Of a DNA stretch of 64,000 nucleotides, positions 17,364 through 26,118 are shown one piece after another. A model generated the notes under the pieces. It was not told the DNA's origin. It did not search any database and was given only the letters and a program-made list of their open reading frames with translations. The stretch spans positions 868,001 to 932,000 of the forward strand of contig CBDEUC010000003.1 in assembly GCA_965243105.1 (NCBI GenBank), read 5' to 3'. Each line of letters starts with the position of its first letter. Position 1 is the stretch's first letter. Made by a program: the position numbers and the translations under genes. This DNA is from WLWS01 sp965243105 (GTDB lineage: Bacteria; Pseudomonadota; Gammaproteobacteria; Eutrophobiales; Eutrophobiaceae).

Positions 17364-18539
17364 GTGAGACTGAACTTGAATTTTGAGGATGAATTAAAAC
17401 GTGTGGGAGAAACCCTGGCCAGTCCGGTTGGATTGCCCAACGCCACCTACACCGAGGAGACATTTTTCACATTTGAACGGACCCAGGTGCTCGCCCGCAC
17501 CTGGGCTGGTATTGGCTTTAGCAGCAGCCTGGCCGAACCCGGCTATGCCATACCCGTTGATTTCATGGGTTTGCCCGTGCTGCTCGTGCGAGACCGCGAA
17601 AGCAGGGTCAGGGTTTTTCACAACGTTTGCAGTCACCGTGGAATGAAACTGGTGAGTGACGAGGTTCAAATCAAGACCGTCCTGCGCTGCCCATACCACT
17701 CCTGGTCCTATGATTTTGAAGGCAAGCTCATCACCACGCCCCACGTCGGCGGCATGGATAAACATGAGTGCCCGGGCTTTGACCGCAAAAACCACGGCCT
17801 GCGTGAAATCAGGAGCGCCACCTGGATGGGCGTGATTTTTATCAACCTTGATGGCGAGGCGCCGCCGTTTGAAGATTTTATTCAACCCCTGTCGACGAGA
17901 TGGAATACTTTTCTCGGGGATAAGGGCCTGGATGAACTGCGCGTCGCTTCCACAGGTAGTCACCTGCAGCTTGACGTGAAGTGTAACTGGAAACTCCCGG
18001 TTGAAAATTACTGCGAGGCCTATCACCTTCCCTGGTTACATCCCGCGCTGAACACTTACTCGCCCCTTGACCAGCACTACAATATCACCGACGGCAATTA
18101 CATGTCCGGCCAGGGAAGCCGCAGGTACCAGCCGGCGGCCGTGTCCAGCGAGCAGCTACCGCAGTTCCCTGACTGGCCCGGGGACAGGATACAGCACGCC
18201 GAATACATATCGCTCTATCCCAACGTGCTACTCGGCATACAGGCAGATCATGCCTTTGCCCTTGTGCTTTCTCCCCTCGCACCGAATAGAACCAGGGAAA
18301 ACCTGCAGATTACCTACGTGGGTGAAAGTGCCCTTGAAGACCGCTATTCAGCCTGCAGGGATTCTGTGCTGCATAACTGGAACGTGGTATTTACCGAGGA
18401 CGTGATTGCGGTAGAAGGCATGCAAATGGGCAGGCAGTCGCCTGGCTTTGATGGTGGTGTGTTCACACCGGTCCAGGATGTGCCTACCCAGCATTTTCAC
18501 CGCTGGCTGGCCAACGCTTACACAAGTTCTACTGCCTGA
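17364..18539 (+). CDS. Rieske-type mononuclear iron oxygenase for a quaternary amine (glycine betaine / carnitine / proline betaine class)
   Basis: A 391-residue oxygenase alpha subunit. The Rieske [2Fe-2S] site is C89-S-H91 ... C109-P-Y-H112. The catalytic iron is bound by His221, His226 and Asp346. The residue bridging the two centres is Glu218 (ENYCEAYH), where aromatic-ring oxygenases have Asp; Glu is typical of the CntA/GbcA quaternary-amine group. This supports oxidative N-demethylation or C-N cleavage of a betaine with release of formaldehyde. Glycine betaine to dimethylglycine is the step missing between the carnitine and dimethylglycine genes of this window, so a GbcA-like role is attractive; a stachydrine demethylase (Stc2) role is also possible. 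It starts with GTG. No reductase gene is adjacent; a lone Rieske ferredoxin lies at 56.3 kb. Confidence 0.85.
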   Translation: MRLNLNFEDELKRVGETLASPVGLPNATYTEETFFTFERTQVLARTWAGIGFSSSLAEPGYAIPVDFMGLPVLLVRDRESRVRVFHNVCSHRGMKLVSDEVQIKTVLRCPYHSWSYDFEGKLITTPHVGGMDKHECPGFDRKNHGLREIRSATWMGVIFINLDGEAPPFEDFIQPLSTRWNTFLGDKGLDELRVASTGSHLQLDVKCNWKLPVENYCEAYHLPWLHPALNTYSPLDQHYNITDGNYMSGQGSRRYQPAAVSSEQLPQFPDWPGDRIQHAEYISLYPNVLLGIQADHAFALVLSPLAPNRTRENLQITYVGESALEDRYSACRDSVLHNWNVVFTEDVIAVEGMQMGRQSPGFDGGVFTPVQDVPTQHFHRWLANAYTSSTA

Positions 18540-18566
18540 TTTCGAGAGCCACCTGCCCTATCCGGC

Positions 18567-19544
18567 TCAGATAATAGGAAGCTCCGTAATTGAAGTGGCC
18601 TGGTCCTTGAGCCAGGGCACATGCTTCAGTGTTTCCGGCAGCACCACCTTGTCATGAATTTCTCTACAAACACCGGCGATGTACTCCGGCAGGTCTCCCA
18701 GCTCGTTGTGTCGCGCAAGCAGGCTCAGGTATCTCGCGTTGTTACCATTACCGAGGGGTAGCACTTTTATACCCTGCAGCAGTTCGGGAAACTGAACAAT
18801 ACAAAGACCCGTTGCGATGGCCCAGCCGTTGCCCGCCTCGACAAAATGCATCAGTGTCTGGGTGTTATCCAGTTCATACCGCGCTACCGGTTGAATATCG
18901 AGACGACGGTTAATAAGCTCAATGTGGTTACCGAGGCGCGACTGGCGTGAATAACGCACGAAAGGAACATTGGCAGCAAGATGCTGTAGATCGGTGACAC
19001 CTTCCTCGTAGCAGTTTTCAGATACGAGCAGCACAAAGGGGTCCCGCAACACCGGGTGTCTTTCGAGATCCGGGAAATCCTGCAACAGGTCACTGGTAAT
19101 CAGGATATCCAGGTCACGACTGATAAACGCTCTTGATAGAGGCCCCACGAGACCGGTGTGCATGGACAACTGCACTGCCCTTGAGCTGATACGTTCAAGT
19201 AACTGCGGGCCTGCCACATCTGCAAAAGAATCTATGAAGCCGACGTTCAGGTTGGTCAATCCTTCACTGGATGCGCGCTGCACATCCATGATCATGCGAC
19301 GTGAGTCAGCCAGGATTTTCTCGGCATGAGCGTGCAGGATCTTGCCACTTGCGGTCAGGGCCACTGGCCTTGAGCGGCGCAGTACCAGCTCTGTCGAGGT
19401 CAGGTTCTCAAGTTGCGATATAGCCTGGGATACTGCGGACTGTGTAATGTCGAGACGCGCAGCGGCCTGTGTCAGGGTCTCGGATTCAGCGACGGCCACG
19501 AAAATTTTCAGCGCACCAAATTGAACATCTACTTCATCGGTCAT
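18567..19544 (-). CDS. LysR-family transcriptional regulator
   Basis: A 325-residue LysR-type regulator. The N-terminal winged helix-turn-helix shows LKIFVAVAESETLTQAAARL and ITQSAVSQAISQLE (about residues 12-47), followed by a periplasmic-binding-protein-like effector domain. The ATG at 19542-19544 is preferred over an upstream one because GGAG lies 7 nt before it. It is convergent with the Rieske oxygenase gene (27 bp between stops) and downstream of the SoxB-like oxidase gene on the same strand. It may therefore control the oxidase/MttB-2 unit or the divergent genes. The ligand is probably the betaine-type substrate; inference only. Confidence 0.92.
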   Translation of the reverse strand: MTDEVDVQFGALKIFVAVAESETLTQAAARLDITQSAVSQAISQLENLTSTELVLRRSRPVALTASGKILHAHAEKILADSRRMIMDVQRASSEGLTNLNVGFIDSFADVAGPQLLERISSRAVQLSMHTGLVGPLSRAFISRDLDILITSDLLQDFPDLERHPVLRDPFVLLVSENCYEEGVTDLQHLAANVPFVRYSRQSRLGNHIELINRRLDIQPVARYELDNTQTLMHFVEAGNGWAIATGLCIVQFPELLQGIKVLPLGNGNNARYLSLLARHNELGDLPEYIAGVCREIHDKVVLPETLKHVPWLKDQATSITELPII

Positions 19545-19619
19545 CAAGCGCTCCGGTAGGGGCTGGCGGCCCGGCATGCAGGGCCATTAGCGACAGTTTA
19601 ACCAGAATACCGGCGAGAT

Positions 19620-20963
19620 TCAGCTCCAGGGAAAGGGGCTGGAAGAGACGGGATGCAACTCGCCTCTTTCAAAGCGGGAAAATCGAAATGGTTCAAGCAG
19701 GCGGGACCTGTCGCCACATATCTCCTCGGCCACGAGCTTGCCCACGCCGAGCATCTTGTAACCATGGTTGGAATCTGCAATGAAGTAGCAATTCTCGCGA
19801 AAGGTATCAAATACCGGGAAACTGTCCGGGGTAAATGCGCCGATACCGCCGGATGGCTCTTTCTTGTAAAGCGGCATGGTGCCTGAAAAGCGCTTCTGGC
19901 AGTGGGCCAGTGCAGAAACCCACATGTGTTCAAACTCATCTCCAACAATAAACTCCGGAGATTCCGGCCCATAGGGATCTACCGCCACTGCCTCGGCAGG
20001 TTTCTCCACTCGAAACGGCGCAGTGCCACCCTGCACACCGCCGAAGTGATAGTCCGGCTTATAGTAAATACCCCACATGCTGTCGGTGACAAGACTGCCG
20101 TCGATATCTGAATAAAGCGGCGCGTCGGTATCAATGTGCAGGACCGGGGGCATGTTGCCATCATTGGTTAACTGCAGGGATGGGTCCACGCCAAGCGTGC
20201 CTTCCTGCAGCGACCAGTAAACCCACATGGGCACATTTTCATGCACCGAATCGTCCACTGAATTTCGAACGGTAATTTTTTCCGGAAGGTCAAGCATGTT
20301 CCAGAAGGTTCGCACCCAGGGTCCCGCACCAACGATGACGTAGTCACATTCAACCGCGCCATGGGAAGTCTCCACCGATGTAATTGCACCGCTTGAATCC
20401 TGTACGAGACCAACAACTTCCACGCCCTCCACGATATCCACGCCTTCAGCCCGCGCCTTGGCAGCCAGTCCCTCCATCGCTGCACGGTTGTTGGCGTAAC
20501 CGCCGGGCATCTCGTGCAGAACAGAAGTGATGCCCTCTGCCTGCCAGTCGCTAAAAAAGCCCTGCATGTATTCCCGGCATTCCTTCTCTCCCTCGATGAA
20601 GCGGGATTCATAGTCAATTGCGGCCTGCTGCTCGCTGATACTGGCGACATCAGCATGCATGCTTTCACAACTAATCTGCATGTAACCGACTGGGTGGTAA
20701 CTATAGGTTTCGGGATCGCTTTCCCAGGCCCTGACACTGTGTGCCATGAGCTCTCTCATGGCCGGCTGAAAATAATTATTTCGTATGACACCGCAGGCGA
20801 TCCCGGTGGCGCCGGCACAGATCCCCTTCTTGTCCAGTACCACCACGTCGCTGCCACTTCCCTTGCCCTGGGCCTTCAGCGTGATTGCAAGGTGATAGGC
20901 AGAGCTCAGCCCATGGATCCCGGCACCGATGATGACGTATGTTTTTTTTGCAGGCAGTTCCAC
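19620..20963 (-). CDS. FAD-dependent amine oxidoreductase, SoxB / D-amino-acid-oxidase-like
   Basis: A 447-residue DAO-fold flavoprotein with an N-terminal VIIGAGIHGLSSAYHL dinucleotide motif (residues 10-25) and CAGATGIACGVIRNNYF, the counterpart of the NTARNTTIIRSNY loop in sarcosine oxidase beta subunits. It ends with an MLGVGKLVAEEICG segment typical of FAD isoalloxazine contact. Most likely a single-subunit dehydrogenase or oxidase for a secondary or tertiary N-methyl amine. It follows the MttB-2 gene on the same strand after 193 bp, so the pair could take a quaternary amine through successive demethylations. No GcvT-like folate domain is attached. The substrate could be dimethylglycine, sarcosine, N-methylproline or an analogue. 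Confidence 0.82.
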   Translation of the reverse strand: MELPAKKTYVIIGAGIHGLSSAYHLAITLKAQGKGSGSDVVVLDKKGICAGATGIACGVIRNNYFQPAMRELMAHSVRAWESDPETYSYHPVGYMQISCESMHADVASISEQQAAIDYESRFIEGEKECREYMQGFFSDWQAEGITSVLHEMPGGYANNRAAMEGLAAKARAEGVDIVEGVEVVGLVQDSSGAITSVETSHGAVECDYVIVGAGPWVRTFWNMLDLPEKITVRNSVDDSVHENVPMWVYWSLQEGTLGVDPSLQLTNDGNMPPVLHIDTDAPLYSDIDGSLVTDSMWGIYYKPDYHFGGVQGGTAPFRVEKPAEAVAVDPYGPESPEFIVGDEFEHMWVSALAHCQKRFSGTMPLYKKEPSGGIGAFTPDSFPVFDTFRENCYFIADSNHGYKMLGVGKLVAEEICGDRSRLLEPFRFSRFERGELHPVSSSPFPWS

Positions 20964-21054
20964 TGTTATTCTTATTCAGGGTCTTCGTGTTCTCGCGCAG
21001 AAGTTCGGCCGTTTACTGGTTTGTCCTGGATAGCGAAAAAAGATTATTGCGAGC

Positions 21055-21068
21055 ACCCCTGCAGGGGT
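21055..21068. promoter_or_regulatory. Perfect 14-bp palindrome upstream of the SoxB-like oxidase gene
   Basis: ACCCCTGCAGGGGT is a gap-free palindrome about 90 bp before the oxidase start (20963), in the 193-bp spacer after MttB-2. It could be a regulator site or a hairpin. It has no T-tract, so a terminator is unlikely. Confidence 0.3.
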
Positions 21069-21156
21069 CAATCACCGCCATTACATCATTAGCGATTCTT
21101 ATAGGGGCGATGTCTTTTGGTAATCCCTCGAGCGGGGAACCGGCATAGTGATGCAG

Positions 21157-22701
21157 CTAGTACCAGGCGTCCTCCCTGGAGTCCTTGCTCCTGCCAATGT
21201 AGTCCAGTATTGCTTCATCCTTTGCCGGATCAAGCGGTGGCGCCTCGTAGTCCGCAAGAATTGACTTCCACTGTTCATGTGCCCTTTGCACTGCATCCTT
21301 GCTGCCACGCTCTTTCCACTGCTCATAACTCTCGGAGTCGGATAACCTGGAATCATAGAATGCGGTTTCGTAGTTGGACATCGTGTGAGAACAACCGAGA
21401 AAATGCCCGCCGGGTTCAACTTCACTATAGGCGTTCGCGGCAAGACCGTTATCGTCGGTGGCCATGCCCTGCAGCAGGCGTTCGTAACCGCCAAGACGAT
21501 CCATGTCCAGCATGAACTTCTCGTAACTCATCACCAGTCCACCCTCCATCCAGCCGGCGGAGTGCATGACGTAGTTAGCTCCACCAAGGACGGTGGAATG
21601 CATGCTGTCGGCACTTTCATAGGCGGCCTGTGCGTCACATAGCTTGGATGCGCTCAGGGAGCCACCACAGCGAAGCGGCACGCGAAGTCGCCTGGCCAAC
21701 TGGCCAATCACGTAGTTGGACATGACAGGTTCAGGCATGCCAAAAGTAGGCGCGCCCGATTTCAGGCTCATGGATGAAAGAAAATTACCAAGCACAAATG
21801 GCGCACCCTTTCGCACCAGCTGGCTAAACGCGCCGGCCATCATGCCTTCGGCCAGAGCCTGTGCGATAGCAGCAGCAGTTGTCACCGGTCCCATGGCGCC
21901 ACCCAGGATAAACGGCGCCACGATGATGCCCTGGTTGGCACCGCAAAAAACCTGGATGGCCTCGGTCGCAACCTTGTCAAACATCAGTGGCGAATTGGCA
22001 TTAACATTCCCCACAACACAGCAATGGTCCTCGAGATAATCTGCGCCAAATAACAGCCTGGTTATTTCAAGGCACTCTTCAGCTCTTTCCTTTGCGGTAA
22101 TCGAACCCAGGTAAGGCTTATCCGAGTACTTGATATGTGCGTAGGTCATATCCAGGTGACGCTTGTTTACCGGGACATCGCAGGGTTCAACCGGGATCCC
22201 ACCGGAGTGGTGCAGCCTGGGCGATGCGTAAGTGATCTTCACCAGGTTTTGCATATCTTCAAGTGTTCCGTAACGCCGACCCTTCTCGATATCAGAAATA
22301 AAGGGCGCGCAATGCATCGGCGCAAAGATCACGTTTCTTCCGCCAAACACCACGTTACGTTGCGGGTTACGCGCGTGCTGGGTGAATTCCTCGGGGATTG
22401 TTTTACAAAGGGAACGGGCCATACCGCGCGGAAGCCGAACACGGACACCATCAATATCTGCGCCTGCTTCTTTCCAGATCTCAAGCGCCACGGGATCGGC
22501 GCGGAATTCAACACCAACCTCCTGCATCAACCAGTCAGCATGCTCTTCAATGCGCACCAGGCTCTCTTCATCGAGAAAATCAAAGTAAGGAATTGACCGC
22601 TTGATGTAAGGCGCGGTAATCGAGGCTTTACTGGCTCGAGACAACTTGGCAGCCCTGCCACTTCGTTGTTCCCGGCGTTTTGCTGTTGCTTCGCGAGGCA
22701 T
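21157..22701 (-). CDS. MttB-family quaternary amine:corrinoid methyltransferase, paralogue 2
   Basis: A 514-residue MttB-superfamily protein from the ATG at 22699-22701, which has an excellent Shine-Dalgarno (GGGAGGTG, 5-7 nt away); this matches the lengths of the other two paralogues. It has the basic N-terminal tail, then YFDFLDEESLVRIEEHAD, QHARNPQRNVVFGGRN, GGSLSASKLCDAQAAYES and EPGGHFLG blocks that align readily with paralogue 1. No amber codon is in frame, so it is pyrrolysine-free. No corrinoid protein gene is adjacent; it would have to use the one at 0.8-1.5 kb or one outside the window. It is divergent from the DddP-like gene with a 198-bp spacer and upstream of the SoxB-like oxidase gene. 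Substrate unknown; DMSP or a betaine are the contextual candidates. Confidence 0.9.
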   Translation of the reverse strand: MPREATAKRREQRSGRAAKLSRASKASITAPYIKRSIPYFDFLDEESLVRIEEHADWLMQEVGVEFRADPVALEIWKEAGADIDGVRVRLPRGMARSLCKTIPEEFTQHARNPQRNVVFGGRNVIFAPMHCAPFISDIEKGRRYGTLEDMQNLVKITYASPRLHHSGGIPVEPCDVPVNKRHLDMTYAHIKYSDKPYLGSITAKERAEECLEITRLLFGADYLEDHCCVVGNVNANSPLMFDKVATEAIQVFCGANQGIIVAPFILGGAMGPVTTAAAIAQALAEGMMAGAFSQLVRKGAPFVLGNFLSSMSLKSGAPTFGMPEPVMSNYVIGQLARRLRVPLRCGGSLSASKLCDAQAAYESADSMHSTVLGGANYVMHSAGWMEGGLVMSYEKFMLDMDRLGGYERLLQGMATDDNGLAANAYSEVEPGGHFLGCSHTMSNYETAFYDSRLSDSESYEQWKERGSKDAVQRAHEQWKSILADYEAPPLDPAKDEAILDYIGRSKDSREDAWY

Positions 22702-22899
22702 TTTTGCACCTCCCTTAATCAAGCTCATTCGAACTCAGGTTGATGTACCGGCAACATTGAAAGTTGCCCTTTGCTTTTGAAAAGCGACCGGATAATAGAA
22801 CACAAAGTTTAGCCGGGTAAAGAAAATTCGCCATGGCAAATTTTGATTTACTTGGCAATGTTTCTAACAGTACTATCTTGCCGGCAGAAATACTTTGCA

Positions 22900-24249
22900 A
22901 TGTTCGAGGGTAACGAAGTGTCCAGCAGAATTCGAAAAGCACCCTGGCCTGAACCGTACAAGGACGCGCCGAGGAAACCTGATGGTTCTCCTGATGTGAA
23001 TGACCGCGCGGAAATCGGACCCTCGGCATTGGCCTTCTCTGAATGGGAGGCCCTCGGGCTTACTGCCCCCAACCTCGACCGCATGCGAAGCTACAGGCTT
23101 CAGCGCGTATGTGAACAACTGTGCGAACGCGATTATGCAGGCGCTCTGCTTTTTGATCCCCTGAATATTCGCTACGCAACGGACAGTACCAACATGCAGA
23201 TCTGGGTTGCCCACGATCCTTCACGAGCCGTGTACATTTCACCAGATGGCTACGTCATCCTCTGGGACTTTTTTAACTGTAGTTTCCTGAATTATCACCT
23301 GCCGGAAATCAACGAGATCAGGGAAGGCGGTGCGAGCTTTTTCTACTTTATCTCCGGTGACAAGGAACAGGAGGTCGCGCTCAGGTTTGCAAAGGAAATT
23401 GATGATGTTATTCGGCAACACGGTGCTGGAAACCGACGGCTGGCAGTAGACCGCATGGACGCACCGGGCCTGTTTGCACTGGCCGATCTTGGTGTGAAAA
23501 TTGAAAGTGGCATGCAGCTCATGGAACACGCGCGGCTGGTGAAAAATGAAGATGAAATCAACGCGCTGCGTTGCGCAATGGCCAGTTGCGATGCTGCCAT
23601 GACGAAAATGCACGCCGCTCTCAAGCCTGGCATAACAGAGATCGAGCTGTGGTCAATTTTGCATGCGGAAAATATCAAGCGTGGCGGAGAGTGGATCGAA
23701 ACCCGCCTGCTGGCTTCGGGGCCAAGAACAAACCCATGGATGCAGGAGGCGGGTCCAAGGGTCATCCAGGAAGGTGATTTTGTTGGTGTCGATACTGATA
23801 CCGTCGGTCCCTATGGTTACCTGTCCGACTATTCCCGCACATGGCTGGTGGGCGATGCGAAACCGGATGATGAGCAAAAGGAAACTTACCAGGTAGCCTA
23901 CGAACATATCATGTACAACGCAGAGCTTTTAAAACCGGGCGTGGGCTTTGAGGAGCTCACGGAACTGGGCCTGCGTCTGCCTGAAAAATACGTTGAACAA
24001 CGTTATTCAATCATGATGCACGGGGTTGGATTGTGTGATGAGTTCCCGGCCATCTACTACCCGGAAGATTTTATCAAGGGTGCTTTTGATTACGTGGTGC
24101 AACCGGGCATGGTGTTTACCTCGGAGGCTTACGTTGGTGAAGTTGGTGGTAAGCATGGAGTGAAGCTGGAAAACCAGGTGCTTGTCACCGAGGATGGCCA
24201 CGAAGTCATGAGCCACTTCCCCTTTGAGGAGCGCTTACTTAACTGCTAG
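22900..24249 (+). CDS. dddP: DMSP lyase DddP (M24 metallopeptidase fold)
   Basis: A 449-residue M24-fold protein that shows every DddP active-site residue I can recall. From the ATG at 22900 these are metal ligands Asp298, Asp300, Asp310, His374, Glu409 and Glu424, plus Tyr369 and Asp380. Each is exactly three positions higher than in Ruegeria lacuscaerulei DddP (D295, D297, D307, H371, E406, E421, Y366, D377), so the domain has no net indels there. Other shared segments are FDPLNIRYATDSTNMQ, GGEWIETRLLASGPRTNPWM and MHGVGLCDEFP. The enzyme cleaves dimethylsulfoniopropionate to dimethyl sulfide and acrylate in the cytoplasm. A GTG at 22918 with GAGG 8 nt upstream is a plausible alternative start. 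It is divergent from MttB-2 and convergent with a BCCT transporter that could supply DMSP. Confidence 0.8.
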   Translation: MFEGNEVSSRIRKAPWPEPYKDAPRKPDGSPDVNDRAEIGPSALAFSEWEALGLTAPNLDRMRSYRLQRVCEQLCERDYAGALLFDPLNIRYATDSTNMQIWVAHDPSRAVYISPDGYVILWDFFNCSFLNYHLPEINEIREGGASFFYFISGDKEQEVALRFAKEIDDVIRQHGAGNRRLAVDRMDAPGLFALADLGVKIESGMQLMEHARLVKNEDEINALRCAMASCDAAMTKMHAALKPGITEIELWSILHAENIKRGGEWIETRLLASGPRTNPWMQEAGPRVIQEGDFVGVDTDTVGPYGYLSDYSRTWLVGDAKPDDEQKETYQVAYEHIMYNAELLKPGVGFEELTELGLRLPEKYVEQRYSIMMHGVGLCDEFPAIYYPEDFIKGAFDYVVQPGMVFTSEAYVGEVGGKHGVKLENQVLVTEDGHEVMSHFPFEERLLNC

Positions 24250-24261
24250 TACCGCGAGGTT

Positions 24262-25854
24262 TCAGGATTCTTCCCTGGCCCTGCGAAGTGACTGTTCCCG
24301 GCGTAGTCCAATCACGATACTGACACACATCACCAGTACCAAAATGGTAAAGGGGAAGGCGGATGCCAGTGACAGCGCCTGCAGTGAACCAAGACCGCCG
24401 CCAAGTAAAAGTGCAATCGCAATCAAACCCTCAAAGCAACACCAGAACAGGCGTTGCAACACCGGCGTATCAAGTTTTCCCCCGGCAGTGATGGTATCAA
24501 TAACGAGTGAACCCGAGTCCATCGATGTCACAAAGAACACCACGATCAGAAGGATCGACAGGCAGGAAAAGAAGCGGGTAAAAGGCAGGGATTCAAGAAA
24601 ACGAAACAGCGACATTTCCACCGCACCTTCCTTTACCGCATCCACTACCGCAGTCACTCCCGTTGTTAAATGCTGCTCTACCGCGGTGCCACCAAAAATG
24701 GTCATCCACATGGCGCAGGCCATTGAAGGCACAATGAGCGAACAGATGATGAATTCACGAACTGTTCTTCCCCTGGACACCCTGGCAATAAACAAGCCAA
24801 CAAAGGGTGACCAGGCAATCCACCACGACCAGTAAAAAGTGGTAAAGCCATGGAAGAATTCCTTGTCTTCTCTTCCCACCCAGTTACTCAAGCCGGGCAA
24901 ATGCACCAGGTAGTTATAAATGTTGTGAAAAAACGAATTGAGGATACCGGTGGGCGAGGTTGACGCCATGACAAACAGGGCCAGGCAGGCGGCAAGTACA
25001 AGGTTTATTTCGCTAAGTACTTTTACACCGCCGTCGAGACCTCTCCAAACGGAAAACAGGGCGATAGCCGTGATCACGAGGATCAGGCAGACCTTGACCA
25101 TGTCGCTGGCCGGTACGTCAAACAGGTAACCAAGACCGGCGGATGCCTGCACGGCACCGTAACCCAGCGTAGTCGCAATACCAAACAGTGTCGCAAATAC
25201 GGCAAGGGTATCGATGATATGTCCACTCCAGCCCCACACCCTTTCACCCAGCAGCGGATAAAAGGCCGAACGGATGGTCTGCGGTAGGCCCTGGTTATAG
25301 CAAAAAAGAGCAATCGCGAGACCCACCACGGCGTAAACCGACCAGGGGTGCAGGGCATAGTGAAAAATTGCCGATGACATACCCAGGGCTCGAGCCGCCT
25401 CGATATCGGTCGGATCCTGGCCCAGTGGTGGAAAGAGGAAGTGATTGACCGGCTCTAGCACACCGTAAAACATCAGGCCGATACCCAGGCCGGCCGCAAA
25501 CATCATGGAAAACCAGCTGAAGTAACGATATTCAGGTACCGCGTCTTCACCACCCAGCCTGATCTTTCCCAGCGACGAGGCTGAAATCACGAGGCAGAAC
25601 AGGATGAAGGTATTAATAGAAACAATGTAAACCCAGTCAAAGGTGGAAGTGATCCACACCCTTAGCGAGCCAAACACATCGGCCGCCAGTTCCTTGAAAA
25701 GGAGAGTAAAGACCACGAAGGCAATTACCGACAGGGCAGTTATCGCGAACACAGGGTTATGCACATCAAGGCCCAGGACCTCGATGTTGTCCTGTCCTAT
25801 CTCGTAATCCGTGGGAACATATTGACTGAGATTATCTGTGCTGCCTTTACTCAT
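24262..25854 (-). CDS. BCCT-family betaine/carnitine/choline/DMSP transporter 1
   Basis: A 530-residue inner-membrane protein with about 12 hydrophobic segments. It has the glycine motif GLGIGLMFYG (122-131) of Na+-coupled BCCT carriers and the tryptophan-rich signature TTFYWSWWIAWSPFVG followed by ARVSRGRTVREF. The first Trp of the CaiT-type WTVFYWAWW motif is Thr here, so the substrate pocket differs from transporter 2 at 40.4 kb. It probably imports a betaine or DMSP with sodium. Its start is divergent from MttB-3 (264-bp spacer) and its stop faces that of dddP (12 bp), so it could serve either. DddT-type DMSP importers belong to this family. Confidence 0.92.
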   Translation of the reverse strand: MSKGSTDNLSQYVPTDYEIGQDNIEVLGLDVHNPVFAITALSVIAFVVFTLLFKELAADVFGSLRVWITSTFDWVYIVSINTFILFCLVISASSLGKIRLGGEDAVPEYRYFSWFSMMFAAGLGIGLMFYGVLEPVNHFLFPPLGQDPTDIEAARALGMSSAIFHYALHPWSVYAVVGLAIALFCYNQGLPQTIRSAFYPLLGERVWGWSGHIIDTLAVFATLFGIATTLGYGAVQASAGLGYLFDVPASDMVKVCLILVITAIALFSVWRGLDGGVKVLSEINLVLAACLALFVMASTSPTGILNSFFHNIYNYLVHLPGLSNWVGREDKEFFHGFTTFYWSWWIAWSPFVGLFIARVSRGRTVREFIICSLIVPSMACAMWMTIFGGTAVEQHLTTGVTAVVDAVKEGAVEMSLFRFLESLPFTRFFSCLSILLIVVFFVTSMDSGSLVIDTITAGGKLDTPVLQRLFWCCFEGLIAIALLLGGGLGSLQALSLASAFPFTILVLVMCVSIVIGLRREQSLRRAREES

Positions 25855-26118
25855 GTTTGTTGCCGGGTGGATTTTGTTCCTGTCATGTTAACGGTGCTGT
25901 TACCAGGCACCCGAGGGTCGGCACCATAACATAATCAATCACCCTGACCATAATTTGTGCAATTTGATATTCCAGGATTGATTTCTCTCATGGCCATGGT
26001 TCATCATTGCAACCTGCTTGATTTCAAGTGGATGTAAACGGACAAGACTGTTGCTCGCAACGACTTTTAGTCAAGCATACTCTAACGATAATTTTCTCTT
26101 ACCCCTGGGGAGCTGAAC

